Source of the DNA: Zopfochytrium polystomum
Lineage: Eukaryota > Chytridiomycota > Chytridiomycetes > Chytridiales > Chytridiaceae
DNA length: 19,098 bases
Assembly: GCA_025765615.1 (NCBI GenBank)
Contig: JAIVFJ010000613.1
Coordinates: 1-19,098, forward strand
Reading direction: 5' to 3'
Part shown: one piece after another, positions 1 through 9,200 of the stretch
How the letters are laid out: the number at the start of each line of letters is the position of its first letter
How positions within the stretch are numbered: the stretch's first letter is position 1
Notes under the pieces: generated by a model
The model's database searches: none
What the model was told of the DNA's origin: nothing
What the model saw: only the letters and a program-made list of their open reading frames with translations
Made by a program: the position numbers and the translations under genes

Positions 1-369
1 CGCGTACGCGCGATGGTCGGCAGATGTGGAGTCCAAGGCGATTATCTTTGTGAAGTAAATTCGATCACCATATTCTCAGATGCACGTCCTCTCTTCTCCA
101 TCCCTGTTTAATCTACCTTTGCGCAGTGACGCTCGCACAGCGCCGCTCCTGTCGGCGTCCGGCCTGCTTGTGAGGACGACGATGATGCGACAGCGGCGGC
201 GTAGCGAAACAGCCTGACCTCGCAAGTCGAGCCGCGCCCAACCAGGTCGCCAAGACAAACTGCCTGCTGTGCGCCGGACTGCGTTGGCGACCGACTGTGC
301 TGCCATGAGGAAGGCTGTAGGCGTAAGCGGGGGACGGATTGTCTAAAACGATCGGAGAGAAGAACTGAT

Positions 370-370
<1 letters not shown>
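1..370. other. No recognisable gene
   Basis: Moderately GC-rich sequence upstream of the CA microsatellite. Short open frames exist on the minus strand, but their translations are arginine/alanine-rich with no domain or repeat I recognise and no splice-consistent partner. I see no gene here. Confidence 0.5.

Positions 371-410
<40 letters not shown>
371..410. repeat. (CA)20 microsatellite
   Basis: A perfect dinucleotide run of twenty CA units. It creates artefactual Cys/Val open frames on the minus strand. Pure runs of this length are typically length-polymorphic. Confidence 0.97.
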
Positions 411-414
<4 letters not shown>

Positions 415-480
415 CAGGCATCACACGGAACTCACGCTCAGTCTCGACGCTCTCGGAGCGGGCAGTGAGGAGAGAAAATG

Positions 481-500
481 TTGATCGATTGATCGATCAA
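481..500. repeat. GATC-rich near-palindrome
   Basis: The 20-bp block starts TTGATCGATT and ends GATCGATCAA, so it is close to self-complementary. It lies ten bases before the GA microsatellite. No function is assigned. Confidence 0.5.
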
Positions 501-508
501 GGCTCCCC

Positions 509-510
<2 letters not shown>

Positions 511-595
<85 letters not shown>

Positions 596-612
596 GAGAG
601 AGAGAGAGAGAG
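511..612. repeat. (AG)n microsatellite, about 100 bp
   Basis: A nearly pure purine AG/GA run, perfect to about 588 and then interrupted by GGAG steps. On the other strand it reads as CT and generates spurious Ser-Leu frames. Long polypurine/polypyrimidine tracts can form triplex DNA. Confidence 0.97.
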
Positions 613-1366
613 CATATGCATGTCAGCCCCACAACTGTCTCCCGTTTGTCTTTGACATTGCGGGTCCGTCCCTCGCTTTTAATGTTTTTTCCTTTTCGGA
701 CGGAGTGTGAGGGGGTGAGGCAAGTCTCAAAACAAAAAACAAAAAATGCCTCCCACTGTTGTGGGCCGTCGCAAACCAGTCAGAAACGAACTCGTGATTC
801 TGTGAAAGGATTTCTTCCTCTGCTCATCCACCCACAACCAACCAACCCGATCGATATCCCGCCTGCTATCCAAAAGTCCCCGTCCCACCCCTAACTAAGC
901 CCATGGAATCCCAAGCTACACGCTCTCCTTGAATGCGACTGGGCGCACTCAGCTGCAAGCCTCGCGCGCAGGGCGTGAGGCAGGAGAGGGGCCGTGGCAT
1001 GCAGCAAGAGAAATCGTTCGGCGCGATTGCTCGGCAGCGTCGTGGCACAGGCACAGGGCGTCGACCTTGGGCCATGGACTGGCCTCAACGAAGATGGGTT
1101 TCCACCACCCGCAAACGCGCACACTAGGTTCGCCCTTGGACAGAATATTCGACGACATAGAGAGAATTTCCAGTCCAGCTTACATACCTCCCTCGCCAAT
1201 AGCCTGGAGCCGCTGATGTTCCCCTCGTTCTGGCAACCTCTGATACCCACCCACGACGCGCTCGGCGCCGCCCTGCTCAGCCCGATCACCAAGACACGTT
1301 CGCCTCGATCTTGCTGAATTCCTCCCGAGTCCTCGCAGCCCGATTGATCCAGCGCTACCGTCGCTG
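613..1366. other. No recognisable gene; upstream of the zinc-finger gene
   Basis: Intergenic sequence between the AG microsatellite and the zinc-finger gene. Several overlapping frames are open in the GC-rich part (about 890-1320), but none shows a domain, repeat or convincing codon pattern and they conflict with one another. The promoter and 5' leader of the plus-strand gene at 1367 probably lie here; no TATA box is obvious. Confidence 0.5.
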
Positions 1367-2389
1367 ATGCCCCAGTTTGACGGGTCCCGGACCACGATGG
1401 GTCTCGGCTGGGGTGTTCGGTCTCACCGGCGGTGCGTCCGGACACTTTTACCCCGGTCGTCTCGTCTTACCAGTCCACCGTCCGCCGACAACTCGTTCGT
1501 GGCCGAGGAGGATTCGAGCTGTCCGGCGCCTGATTTGAGCAACTGGAAGTACGCGGCTCGGAACCCCGTATTCGTTGTCCCGCCGTCGTCCACGTCGCCG
1601 CCGCCGTCAAAGACTCTCTCCGTCTGCCCGTCGTCGTTGACCGCGAGTCCGCCGGATTACGCGACCACCGATGCCAACTCGTACACGTCCGTGCGTCTTG
1701 CCGATATTCCGTCGCTGTGCACCCCGGTGCTGTCACCAAAACAATCTCTTTCAACTATTGCAGCGGGAATACTTTGCGGCTTCAACAGAACCGCCTCGTC
1801 CTGCCTCGACCTATTCGAGATTTCCAAGTTGACCACGCAGCCGCTCGCCCAAACCATTATGACAGAGTCCATCCTCACCAGCCCCGCCGCCTCACTGACG
1901 CAGACCGCGACGACGTCCGAGCCGACTCCAAAGCCGCTGGCGGCCGCAAAACGCCGCAGCAAGCGGTCCACGCAGCATTCGATCACCTGCGAGGACTGCG
2001 GCCGCGGGTTCGCGAGGACGGACCTCTTTGCGATCCACCAGTTTCACCACCGGCCGTACGAGTCGCGGCCGTTTCCGTGCGAGCTGTGGTGAGTTTAGTT
2101 GCAGCTTCGTTATTGCAAATTTTCGTTGAATGATGGCTAATTGATGTTTGTTGTATTAATAACATCCCAAAAACAAAGCCCTCTTCGATTCTGCCGCCAC
2201 CACGACTACCTCCGGCACAAGGCTAGCCTGCACTCGGACGCGCGGGAGCATACGTGCCGAAGGTGCGGAGCCTCGTTCGCGAGGACCGACGCGCTGTTTC
2301 GGCACAAGGTTTCTTGCCAGAAGGCGGCTGTTGCGGGCACTGGACGCCGACGAAGGGTGAAGGCGCAGGAGGAGGGCTTGGAGATTTGA
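1367..2389 (+). CDS. C2H2 zinc-finger protein, two exons
   Basis: Probable DNA-binding nuclear protein. Exons 1367-2088 and 2179-2389 give about 310 aa. The first 200 residues are Ser/Thr/Pro-rich and low complexity, then a basic stretch (AAAKRRSKRS) that could be an NLS, then three C-terminal fingers. Finger 1 starts CEDCGRGF (Cys 208 and 211) and fits C-x2-C-x12-H. Finger 2 is split by the intron: its second Cys codon is made from TG at 2087-2088 plus C at 2179, giving C-x2-C-x12-H-x4-H. Finger 3, CRRCGASF onward, is C-x2-C-x12-H-x3-C, so it ends in Cys rather than His. 'FARTD' recurs in fingers 1 and 3. The intron-restored finger strongly supports the model; the ATG at 1367 is less certain and a downstream start (for example 1859) is possible. 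Confidence 0.82.
2089..2178 (+). other. Intron of the zinc-finger gene
   Basis: A 90-nt GTGAGT...CAAAG intron with candidate branch sites GGCTAAT and TATTAATAAC. Removing it joins TG to C and restores the second zinc-binding Cys of finger 2 in the correct frame for the downstream H-x4-H. Confidence 0.85.
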
Positions 2390-2904
2390 GTTGTGGGCGG
2401 GTGAACTTTCATGGGTCGCAGGACTTGGTTTTGCTTCAAGTCTTTCAGTTGAGCTGCTTGTTCCCATCTCGTCTTCTTCGCTCTTTCTTCTACATCTGTT
2501 CAGGTCCCTCCGTTTTTCCTGCGGCTAGTTTTGGCGAACACTTTTGTTGACATCAATTATTCCTACCCTCAAATACTTTGCTCGTAATGATCGGACTATG
2601 ACGTTTTGGTGAGACCTCTGCAGCCTGCGCACACTTCACCTTCCTTTATTTTTTCGCTGCACATGTAAATGATACCGTATCGCAATGGAGCCAGCTTGCT
2701 CTCCGTCCTTGTGGGCAAGTCGTTCCGCGCCGTAAATCGACACAAGGGCTGCGGAGGCGCGCCATGGGAGCTGCGAGAGTCGTTTGAATGCGTTGCGGCA
2801 AGACCACCCCCCGATCGAGACTTTGCATCTACTTCTTTGTCGCGTGGCTAAGTCTTTCTGGGCAAAGTTTAATTATTTTTTTTTTTTTTGCTCATAAAAC
2901 ATCA
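2390..2904. other. Intergenic; 3' side of the zinc-finger gene
   Basis: The 3' UTR region of the zinc-finger gene followed by sequence with no supported gene. A 60-aa frame at 2669-2851 has no recognisable feature. A T-run at about 2876-2889 lies just upstream of the tRNA-like cloverleaf. No AATAAA is seen downstream of the stop. Confidence 0.5.
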
Positions 2905-2997
2905 GCCCCTGTCGTCCAATGGCTAGGACATCACCTCCTTGAAATTCTGGGTTGAACTTCCTCGGTGAAGATCGGCGTTCAAATCGTCGTTGGGGCG
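2905..2997 (+). tRNA. tRNA-like cloverleaf with 21-nt insertion in the anticodon loop
   Basis: All four arms can be drawn. The acceptor is GCCCCTG (2905-2911) with TTGGGGC (2990-2996): five Watson-Crick pairs, one T-T mismatch and one G-T wobble. The D-arm is GTCC/GGAC with loop AATGGCTA. The anticodon stem is TCACC (2931-2935) with GGTGA (2964-2968). The variable loop is AGAT, and the T-arm is CGGCG-TTCAAAT-CGTCG. The anticodon loop region is 28 nt, which is 7 plus a 21-nt insertion. With an intron at the usual place, one base 3' of the anticodon, the anticodon would read CTT (Lys), but position 33 would be C instead of the near-invariant U. There is no T4 terminator close downstream (first T-run at about 3064). 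It is a degenerate tRNA, a tRNA-derived SINE head or an intron-containing tRNA. Confidence 0.42.
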
Positions 2998-3526
2998 TTG
3001 CCATCGTTCTTTCGTGTCGTCGCATGAGCCTGCACGACTTTGTCTTAAAGCCTTTGATTATCAATTTTTCTTTGTTACTTGAATTCGTTCTGGTTGAAAA
3101 GGTCGGATAACGGCGGGCGGTGTCAGTCGTGAAAAAGACGAGAAGCGTTAACGTGGCGAAATGATCATCGATGTTTGACTACGCACGACTAGTAGGGTAC
3201 GTAAGCCTGCGCCGAACACCAAGGAACTCGGACACACACACAGAAAAACGATACACAATCAAAAGCCTAAAAATGGGAGGCCTTGAACACACAGGTCATC
3301 CTTTTGAACCAACTGCTGATGGGGACCACGGCTTCTTCCTTTTCTGTTTCCGTTTCCGTTTCCGGCCAAAATTTTTTTTTTTTTCTTTTTCTTCTTTTGT
3401 TATCCTTCTGGTGCCCAGTCGTTTCCCTTTATGGACAGACAGACCAGTCCATCCGCCGCCACAAACATTGTTCATTGTTCATTCTGACTACTACGCCCGT
3501 CGAGCAACTAACGGCCGGCAGCGGCG
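2998..3526. other. Intergenic; upstream of the ankyrin-like gene
   Basis: No gene supported. Just before the ankyrin-like gene there is a pyrimidine-rich stretch: three tandem TTTCCG units around 3346-3366, then a T-run at about 3371-3382 continuing T/C-rich to about 3410. Pyrimidine tracts of this kind are common in fungal promoters, so this is the likely promoter and leader for the ORF starting at 3527 (inference). Confidence 0.45.
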
Positions 3527-3898
3527 ATGGCGATGGCTATGGCGGCGATGGCTCCTGCTGATGAGGAGTCGGCCGCGGTAGCAGCCAAAAGCCCGCGCTC
3601 GACGAGCACGACCACGACCACGACCACAGCGACGACGGCCACTGCCACCCTGCCGTCTGCCATCCCCGCCGTCCTCACCCTCTGCGCTTACCTCCACCCG
3701 CCCGACCGCCTCCGCCTCGCCACCCTCTTCCGCCTCCGCTCCGTCCAGATCGCCGCCGTCGTCGCACACCGCGCCCCGCGCGAGCTCGACCACGCCAGCG
3801 CCCTCGGCGACGTCGACCTCCTCGCCCACCTCGACGCCCACGCCGCTCGCACCGCCACCCGACTCCGCGGCACCCACGCCGCCGTCGACACCGCCAGC

Positions 3899-3903
3899 GG
3901 CCC
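3899..3903 (+). other. Frameshift (+1) in the ankyrin-like gene
   Basis: The frame from the start codon reads VDTASG then turns into Pro/Arg-rich sequence. Skipping one base in GGCCC restores ARGHLAVLRWW in register with the repeat. Confidence 0.7.
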
Positions 3904-4078
3904 GCGGCCACCTCGCCGTCCTCCGCTGGTGGCGCGCCCGCGGCGGCGTCGTCCTGTACTCCGCCGCCGCCGTCGACGCCGCCAGCGCCAACGGCCACCA
4001 CCGCGTCCTCCGCTGGTGGCGCGACGAGGCCGGCCTCGAGATCCGCTACTCGGAAAAAGCATTTGACTGCCGCGTGCC

Positions 4079-4081
4079 GCA
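4079..4081. repeat. Target-site duplication, left copy (GCA)
   Basis: GCA immediately before the left TIR, matched by GCA immediately after the right TIR at 14741-14743. A 3-bp duplication is the size expected for CACTA elements. Confidence 0.75.
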
Positions 4082-4092
4082 CACTATAGGCC
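4082..4092 (+). repeat. Left terminal inverted repeat
   Basis: CACTATAGGCC, pairing with the reverse complement of the right end (CACTGTGGGCC) except for two A/G differences. Beyond it, ACAAATTGT and then a G6 run follow; the right end has a C10 run immediately inside its TIR, a loose further symmetry. Confidence 0.75.
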
Positions 4093-5119
4093 ACAAATTG
4101 TGGGGGGTAGAGTGAATCCAAATCAGCGACGAACCCGAGTTTGGGAGGACAGGTAAAAAAAGCCCCAGCTAATGAGCACCGTCTGGGCGACGAGGTAGTA
4201 GTGGATTCCACAAAAGTGCAAATCCTAGTTTTCTTTAGGAAGGGTTAATAAAACTGGATTGTATTTCCTTTGGAGATTTTGCATTGGCTGAAAAATGTGT
4301 TTGGAGATGTCAGGGTGGTCGCTCCTCTGCAAACCACGACTCCCACAGGTTTACATGAAAATTTAGTTCACTTTAGACAGAGTTTGGATTACTGCTTATT
4401 TTTAACCCTCCCCTTAAGCCTCTGCAATTGTATTGTACGCACAAACAATGTTAGGGCTGACCAACGCTTTATTCACGAATTATCCTTGCACTGTGCAAGT
4501 TCTTGTGCTCCACAGCAAACCAGCAAAAGCTGTGCCTAACAGAATTGTGCGCCAACAAAATTAGGAACTTGGACAAGGAATGATCTGCTATTGAAAGACG
4601 TGTGTAGCAGGACGTGTCAACTCAAAAAAATTATATTGACTGAGTCCTGTGTTCTAGCCGGAAACACAGAACTTGTGAGACCCAAAAGAAAAATGATTTT
4701 TGACAATTGCTGCATCCGAAGCAGATGCACTAATAGAAAAAGGATTTTTCACAACTGCTGCATCCATGGCGGATACAGGACTTGTCAGACGCAATAGAAA
4801 AAGGATTTTGACAACTGCTGCGTCCGTGGCGGATGCAGGACTTGTCAAGCCACTGGTACATAGCGTAGTCCACAAACTCTTTAAACAGTATCACGTTAAA
4901 AAATTTCACTGCAGTTTCTTCCAAAAATTACCTCTTCGTACCGATTTTCAATTTCCGCCGAAACAGGCTTTAAATTGTCGGTCTGTCTTTGCTTGTGATT
5001 TTCGTCGCGTTTTAAGCCTACGACGCAAAAGCTCCAACACAGGCCAACAATCCTCGAAGCGATGGCTGTTAAAGTAAGTGAAATTTTCTGATATCTGTCT
5101 CAGGTTTGAGGAGTGCTGA
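4093..5119. other. Left subterminal region of the transposon
   Basis: No gene supported. It is AT-rich and contains an AATAAA-like motif at about 4246 and the tandem array at 4671-4850. The open frame through 4700-5077 is mostly a translation of that array and has no splice-consistent neighbour. In CACTA elements this region carries the transposase-binding motifs. Confidence 0.55.
4671..4850. repeat. Left subterminal tandem repeat, about 60-bp unit, about 3 copies
   Basis: Units share ACTTGTSAGAC, AATAGAAAAAGGATTTT, GACAACTGCTGC and ATCCxxxGCGGAT blocks. Unit starts ACTTGT are at 4671, 4780 and 4840; the middle copy has lost its ACTTGT block. The copies are diverged but clearly alignable. 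Confidence 0.85.
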
Positions 5120-6158
5120 TTAATAAGTCATAGAAGCCAGTTGTTCCAGCAAGGTCACCTCAGCAACAATAGTTTTCAGCACATCACGGTCAATCTCGTC
5201 GAAGTGCGTGTACGCACTCAAGTATAAGCCATCTAAAGCCCTTATTCTACGCTGTCAGTTCCATGTGAGTGTGATGAGCTTTCGATGAATGTGGGGAGTT
5301 ACCATCAAGCTTCTATAATAAACCTGACCTTCCAACGTATTCAGTCCAATTTTGGATTTCAGCAAAGTAATTGAGCTTCCCCTCTTGCAGCTTGGCCGTT
5401 CCGTTGGCTCGTCTAAGCTGTAAAGACCACCAGGTATGTAGACATCATTGGGGTGAAGCGGCCTAACGCCGTTCGGAAAGCTATTCTGGTTCTGGCTGGC
5501 ACTCATTCTCCGAGTTGTCTGAAAACGTTTCGCTTGCTGGGAGTGGGAAGATAGTTGTGATGCTTCTGCGTTGATGGACCTGTTGTTTTGATTGGAGGTA
5601 ACCTTACGGCTGTTGATCAGATGATGCCGATCAACGCCAATGTGAGTGCAACTGTCAAGCCTACCGGACTAAATCGAAGCTCCGCTAGAGCTGTCCGATT
5701 GAGTCCCTTCATTGCTCCTGCAGGACATTCAAACACAGCTTCAGTGCAAATAACTGGTTGTCTGTCACTCAACCAGTAGTAAGTACTTACCTGCAAGACT
5801 GCTTTTGATCTGCAAGATGTGGTGAGGAGATGGTACGCAAGTACTGGATGGAATTATTCGCTATACATCCATGTGTTAACACTGATGTCAACGCACACCT
5901 ACCAGGGTGAATGAACTTTCTGAAAGGGAAGGCGTCGTGGCTCTCGGATGGTGCTCTCAACTCAGGAGCGACGAAGTGTGCCAAGCAGTGCTCCCAGCTT
6001 TTGTTAACATCCTCAGCAATCGTTTTCTGGTTGACAAGGAGCTCCTTTGTGACAAAAACAGCACAAGAACAGCATTCACTGCAGCAGTCTGCCAAAAACC
6101 ACGCAGCAAGCGTGAACCTGATCCCTTTTGGTAAGTTTCGAGATCCTACTGGATGCAT
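5120..6158 (-). CDS. Transposon minus-strand gene, unknown function, four exons, in-frame TAG
   Basis: Exons on the minus strand are 6158-5903, 5860-5791, 5717-5303 and 5251-5120, about 290 codons. Introns are 42, 73 and 51 nt with GTAGGT, GTAAGT and GTAACT donors and TATAG, CTGCAG and GACAG acceptors, and all three junction phases agree. The encoded protein has a charged first third (QKTIAEDVNKSWEHCLAHF), a Ser/Asn/Gln-rich middle, and a helical C-terminus (HFDEIDRDVLKTIVAEV). One TAG (minus strand; plus 5669-5671) interrupts the middle of exon 3, in the same frame on both sides. I recognise no family. In CACTA elements the second product often binds subterminal repeats, a role this gene could fill (inference). 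The start at 6158 is the first Met after an upstream stop; a first intron near the start is possible. It is divergent from the protease gene. Confidence 0.65.
5669..5671 (-). other. In-frame TAG in the minus-strand gene
   Basis: CTA on the plus strand reads TAG in the frame fixed by the splice junctions on both sides (5718-5790 and 5252-5302). The sequence before (SSSGASI) and after (SGRLDSC) is open for over 100 codons in the same frame, so this looks like a single nonsense change, for example from CAG. Confidence 0.65.
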
Positions 6159-6247
6159 GATCAGATTGGAATATTGGTTAACTAGAACCTAGGTTTGAAT
6201 CAAACTTTTACGTTGGTCGATTGGGCCAAGAGAAACTCAACTTTGAA
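6159..6247. promoter_or_regulatory. Divergent promoter region inside the transposon
   Basis: An 89-bp gap between the start codons of the minus-strand gene (6158) and the protease gene (6248). Both must be transcribed outward from it or from overlapping leaders. No TATA box is obvious. This is inferred from gene arrangement only. Confidence 0.4.
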
Positions 6248-9200
6248 ATGACCAGATCGCAAGGACAGAAGAAGCGAGACGGTATACTGGCAGTCACAGG
6301 CACACGAGCAAGCGCACGAATTCAATCACGAATGAACATGCTGGAGGCTTCACACGACCTCAATCAGGTAAACAATTCATCTCTTCCTGCCGATCAATCG
6401 AATCACAATTATCAAATTGCAATAGAGCTCTCAGCCCGGGTTGATCTTGTCGACACAAACAGAAAACTCAGACGATTCATCACCTAGTGGGGTTCAATCA
6501 CAGGCAAATCAAGATTTGGATAGCTCAGGCCGGTTGTCACACCAAGCGTTTGACTCAATATCTGCTTCGCAGGAGACACTTGCTCCTCCAACGCAGCCCA
6601 ATCGTAATCCAGCTCCACCAGCATCTTTTTCGAAACAAAGTAGTCATGCATCATTCAGCTTCAAATCTCCGTCTGGTGGACTGTCACAGCAATTATGCGA
6701 CCCAACATCAGCTTCGCAAGAGACGCTCATCCCTCCAACGCAATCCAGTCGTAATCCAGCCTCACCAGCATCTTCTTTGAAACAAAGTAGTTCTGTCGCG
6801 TTCAGCTTCGAATCTATAATGGCGCGTGGCACCACCACCCAACCCAACCTCTCCTCACTCCCTGTTTCATCTGTGATTCAAGTACAACCAAACTTGACCT
6901 CAGCACCCTCAGCCCAACTCGCCCCTCCTGTTGATTCTATTCGCTTGAAACCGCCCAGTGCAGCCCTTGTGCAGCCACTGGCAGCGCAGCAACCAGTAGT
7001 GCATTCCAGCCCACAAATGCAAGTACCGCCACTTTTAATGAATCAATCAACTTCCGAAGGTAGTGTTGCAGTAACACCAAAAACTGTGCTATTTCATTCG
7101 ACGTCTTTTCAATCCTCTCCGTCGACATCCCCACAATCTGGACCAGCAACGGAGTCGAAGTTGAAGTCAAAGTTGGGCGTCTCAACTGTGAGACCGAATG
7201 CGAAACCATTTCTTTCGACTTCATTTCAATCCACTCCGTCAACATCACTACAACCTGTGCTGCCCACCAAATTGAAGTCAAAGTCGGGTGAATCAACGAA
7301 CTTGAAGTCGAAGTCGGGCGTTCCACCCATTACCTCAACCAGGCCCACATCTTCAATGACTGTGTCAAAATCAGCACCTTTATCTTGCCCAGCGCCTTCA
7401 CCTGCGACGAAGACTATTTCAAAATCTGTTGCCGTCAGTGACATTGCAACTCAAAACTTTGGAAGTATCTATCAATTTTTGCAGCTCGTTGAGCAAACTG
7501 CTCGTGAGAGGCAGGAAAAAGAGCTACCTGAACCTAAGACAGACAGGAACAAAACAGCAGCGCGGATGAAAGAGGCGGCCAATCTCGCGGACAAGAGCTC
7601 AGTTAATAAGAAAGCGCTAAGTATTATTGAACAGCAGTTTTGGATTCTCGGTCCCATCTACACACATCAAGTGGCGATTACTTTAATGTTGGATCAATTC
7701 AAACAAAGAAGTCCCGAACATGACACCACTTGCGACACAGTATTTCTGAAGGCGTACATTGAGGCAAGACTGCTTCTCAGTCGCTGGGCCTTGGGCCTGA
7801 CCACTCCTGACACAGCCATCTCACTGAGGGAGCAGAATGAAGCTGTAACAGCAACAGAGATCCCATACCTCTGCGAGGCAGTGGTCAACCGCACTCAAGA
7901 AATTTCTCGGCGACTTGGAAAATCATGCGACGACCTGGAAATAATTCTGTTCAGTGCCTTGGTTCTCGAAATGTAATATTTCGCCCTAAAATTCGGCGTT
8001 ACTTAGGCTTCTTCCTATTAGAATCACGAACAAAGTACTTGCGGATTGCCTTAAGCTGAAAGGCAACAAGCAAATTAATCCCAAAAACGTGGGCGTCACT
8101 TTTCAGAAATGGGTCCACGGCTTCTTTTTGCGAATGACCCTAGGCAATTGCTCCCATTACTATCAGAGCGTGAAAGCAAATGGACAGCGTCGATACCGCA
8201 GAATTGCCGAACGCGTTGCAAAACTGATCCATCTTTTAGCGTGCTATGACGAGACATCACCATTCGTGTTGTTATCATTCTGGAAAAAGTTTGAGCACGT
8301 CCGACTTGAAGACACCGAAAACGTGCTGTGCATGAACTTTCAGGACGATATTTCCTTGTCCGAAGACGAACAAACCGAGCTGCTGTGGTAAGAACCTTCG
8401 TCAAATTACGCAATGATGACACAGCATAACTGCAGCCATATCATTACATTTGTTACGCATTTTACGTGGAGTGGTGTTCACGACATCGAGCTTCTGACCT
8501 CGAACAACCGACTTGCTATGCCTCAAATTCAAAGGGTGGTGAACAAAATCGACGAAATCAACGAATCTGTGCTCGTAAATGTGAACGAAAGAAGCCTTGA
8601 AACCAATTGCGACGAGTTTCACAACGACGTTGAAGTAGTTACAAATACAAAGGAGTGGTTTGGATTGCTTTATTACGTGTGGTTCCTATCAAGAAAGTCT
8701 GCCCCCTGTCCTGACCAACGATGCGACCTTTTCACTTGACGCTCCACCACGACGGACCACCCCATCCGTCAGGACATCTAATGAGGACAGTGCCGAACAG
8801 GAGATCGAGCACAAAGAGTTAGGAGAATCACCAAAGGCGGAATCAACACCACTTCCTGGTCAAGCTGGGAATTCTACCTCTGGTCAGATGGCGGAGACTT
8901 CTGCGGATAACTTCAAAATAATTCGGGAAGCGGCTGTTGGATTTGATTGGAAAAAACTAGTGCCACAGCCAGAAGACACTGAGTGGACTCTCAATCTTCC
9001 CGCACCTCGTACTGGATTGCTCAACCCGCCACACATTGTCGAATGGAAAGAGTATGAGAGCTCGGTGAAAATGTCCGAGTTCGGAGTCCCAGCTGTTGCT
9101 CGAGTGGATAAACCGAAAAACTTCGTGCATTCTGATGTGGTCGAGACAATGGGAAAGATATTCAATACTTCTGACCTTGTCCGAAAGCAAGAAGCTGTCC

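Larger units (their letters stand above)
3527..4081 (+). pseudogene. Ankyrin-like repeat protein, 5' half (interrupted by transposon)
   Basis: N-terminal part of a GC-rich host gene. It starts with a run of Met-Ala codons (ATG at 3527, chosen because coding composition begins here), then a Ser/Thr low-complexity stretch, then helical repeats of the type 'AVDAASANGHxxVLRWW'. The frame breaks at 3899-3903: an extra base in GCGGCCC moves the repeat into another frame, which then reads ARGHLAVLRWW and later SANGHHRVLRWW. A second one-base excess is likely in the A-run at 4054-4058. Coding stops at the transposon, whose GCA target duplicate is 4079-4081. The remainder resumes at 14741. Repeats of this type normally mediate protein-protein contacts; the partner is unknown. 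Confidence 0.75.

Noticed and set aside
421..632. Open frames of Ser-Leu and Arg-Glu repeats through the AG microsatellite
   Set aside because: They are translations of a dinucleotide repeat, open on both strands in several frames, with no coding features outside the repeat.
1123..1127. CACTA-like motif in ACACTAGG as a possible transposon end
   Set aside because: No partner terminus or target duplication was found around it; the 4082 end has both.
3491..4211. Long minus-strand Arg/Gly-rich frames opposite the ankyrin-like gene
   Set aside because: They are GC-driven shadows; the plus strand carries the repeat pattern.
4700..5077. 125-codon plus-strand frame in the left subterminal region
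   Set aside because: Most of it translates the tandem array, and the rest has no splice-consistent continuation or recognisable domain.
5911..6192. Plus-strand frame of 93 codons opposite the minus-strand gene
   Set aside because: The minus-strand frame has three phase-matched introns; the plus-strand frame has none and is its shadow.
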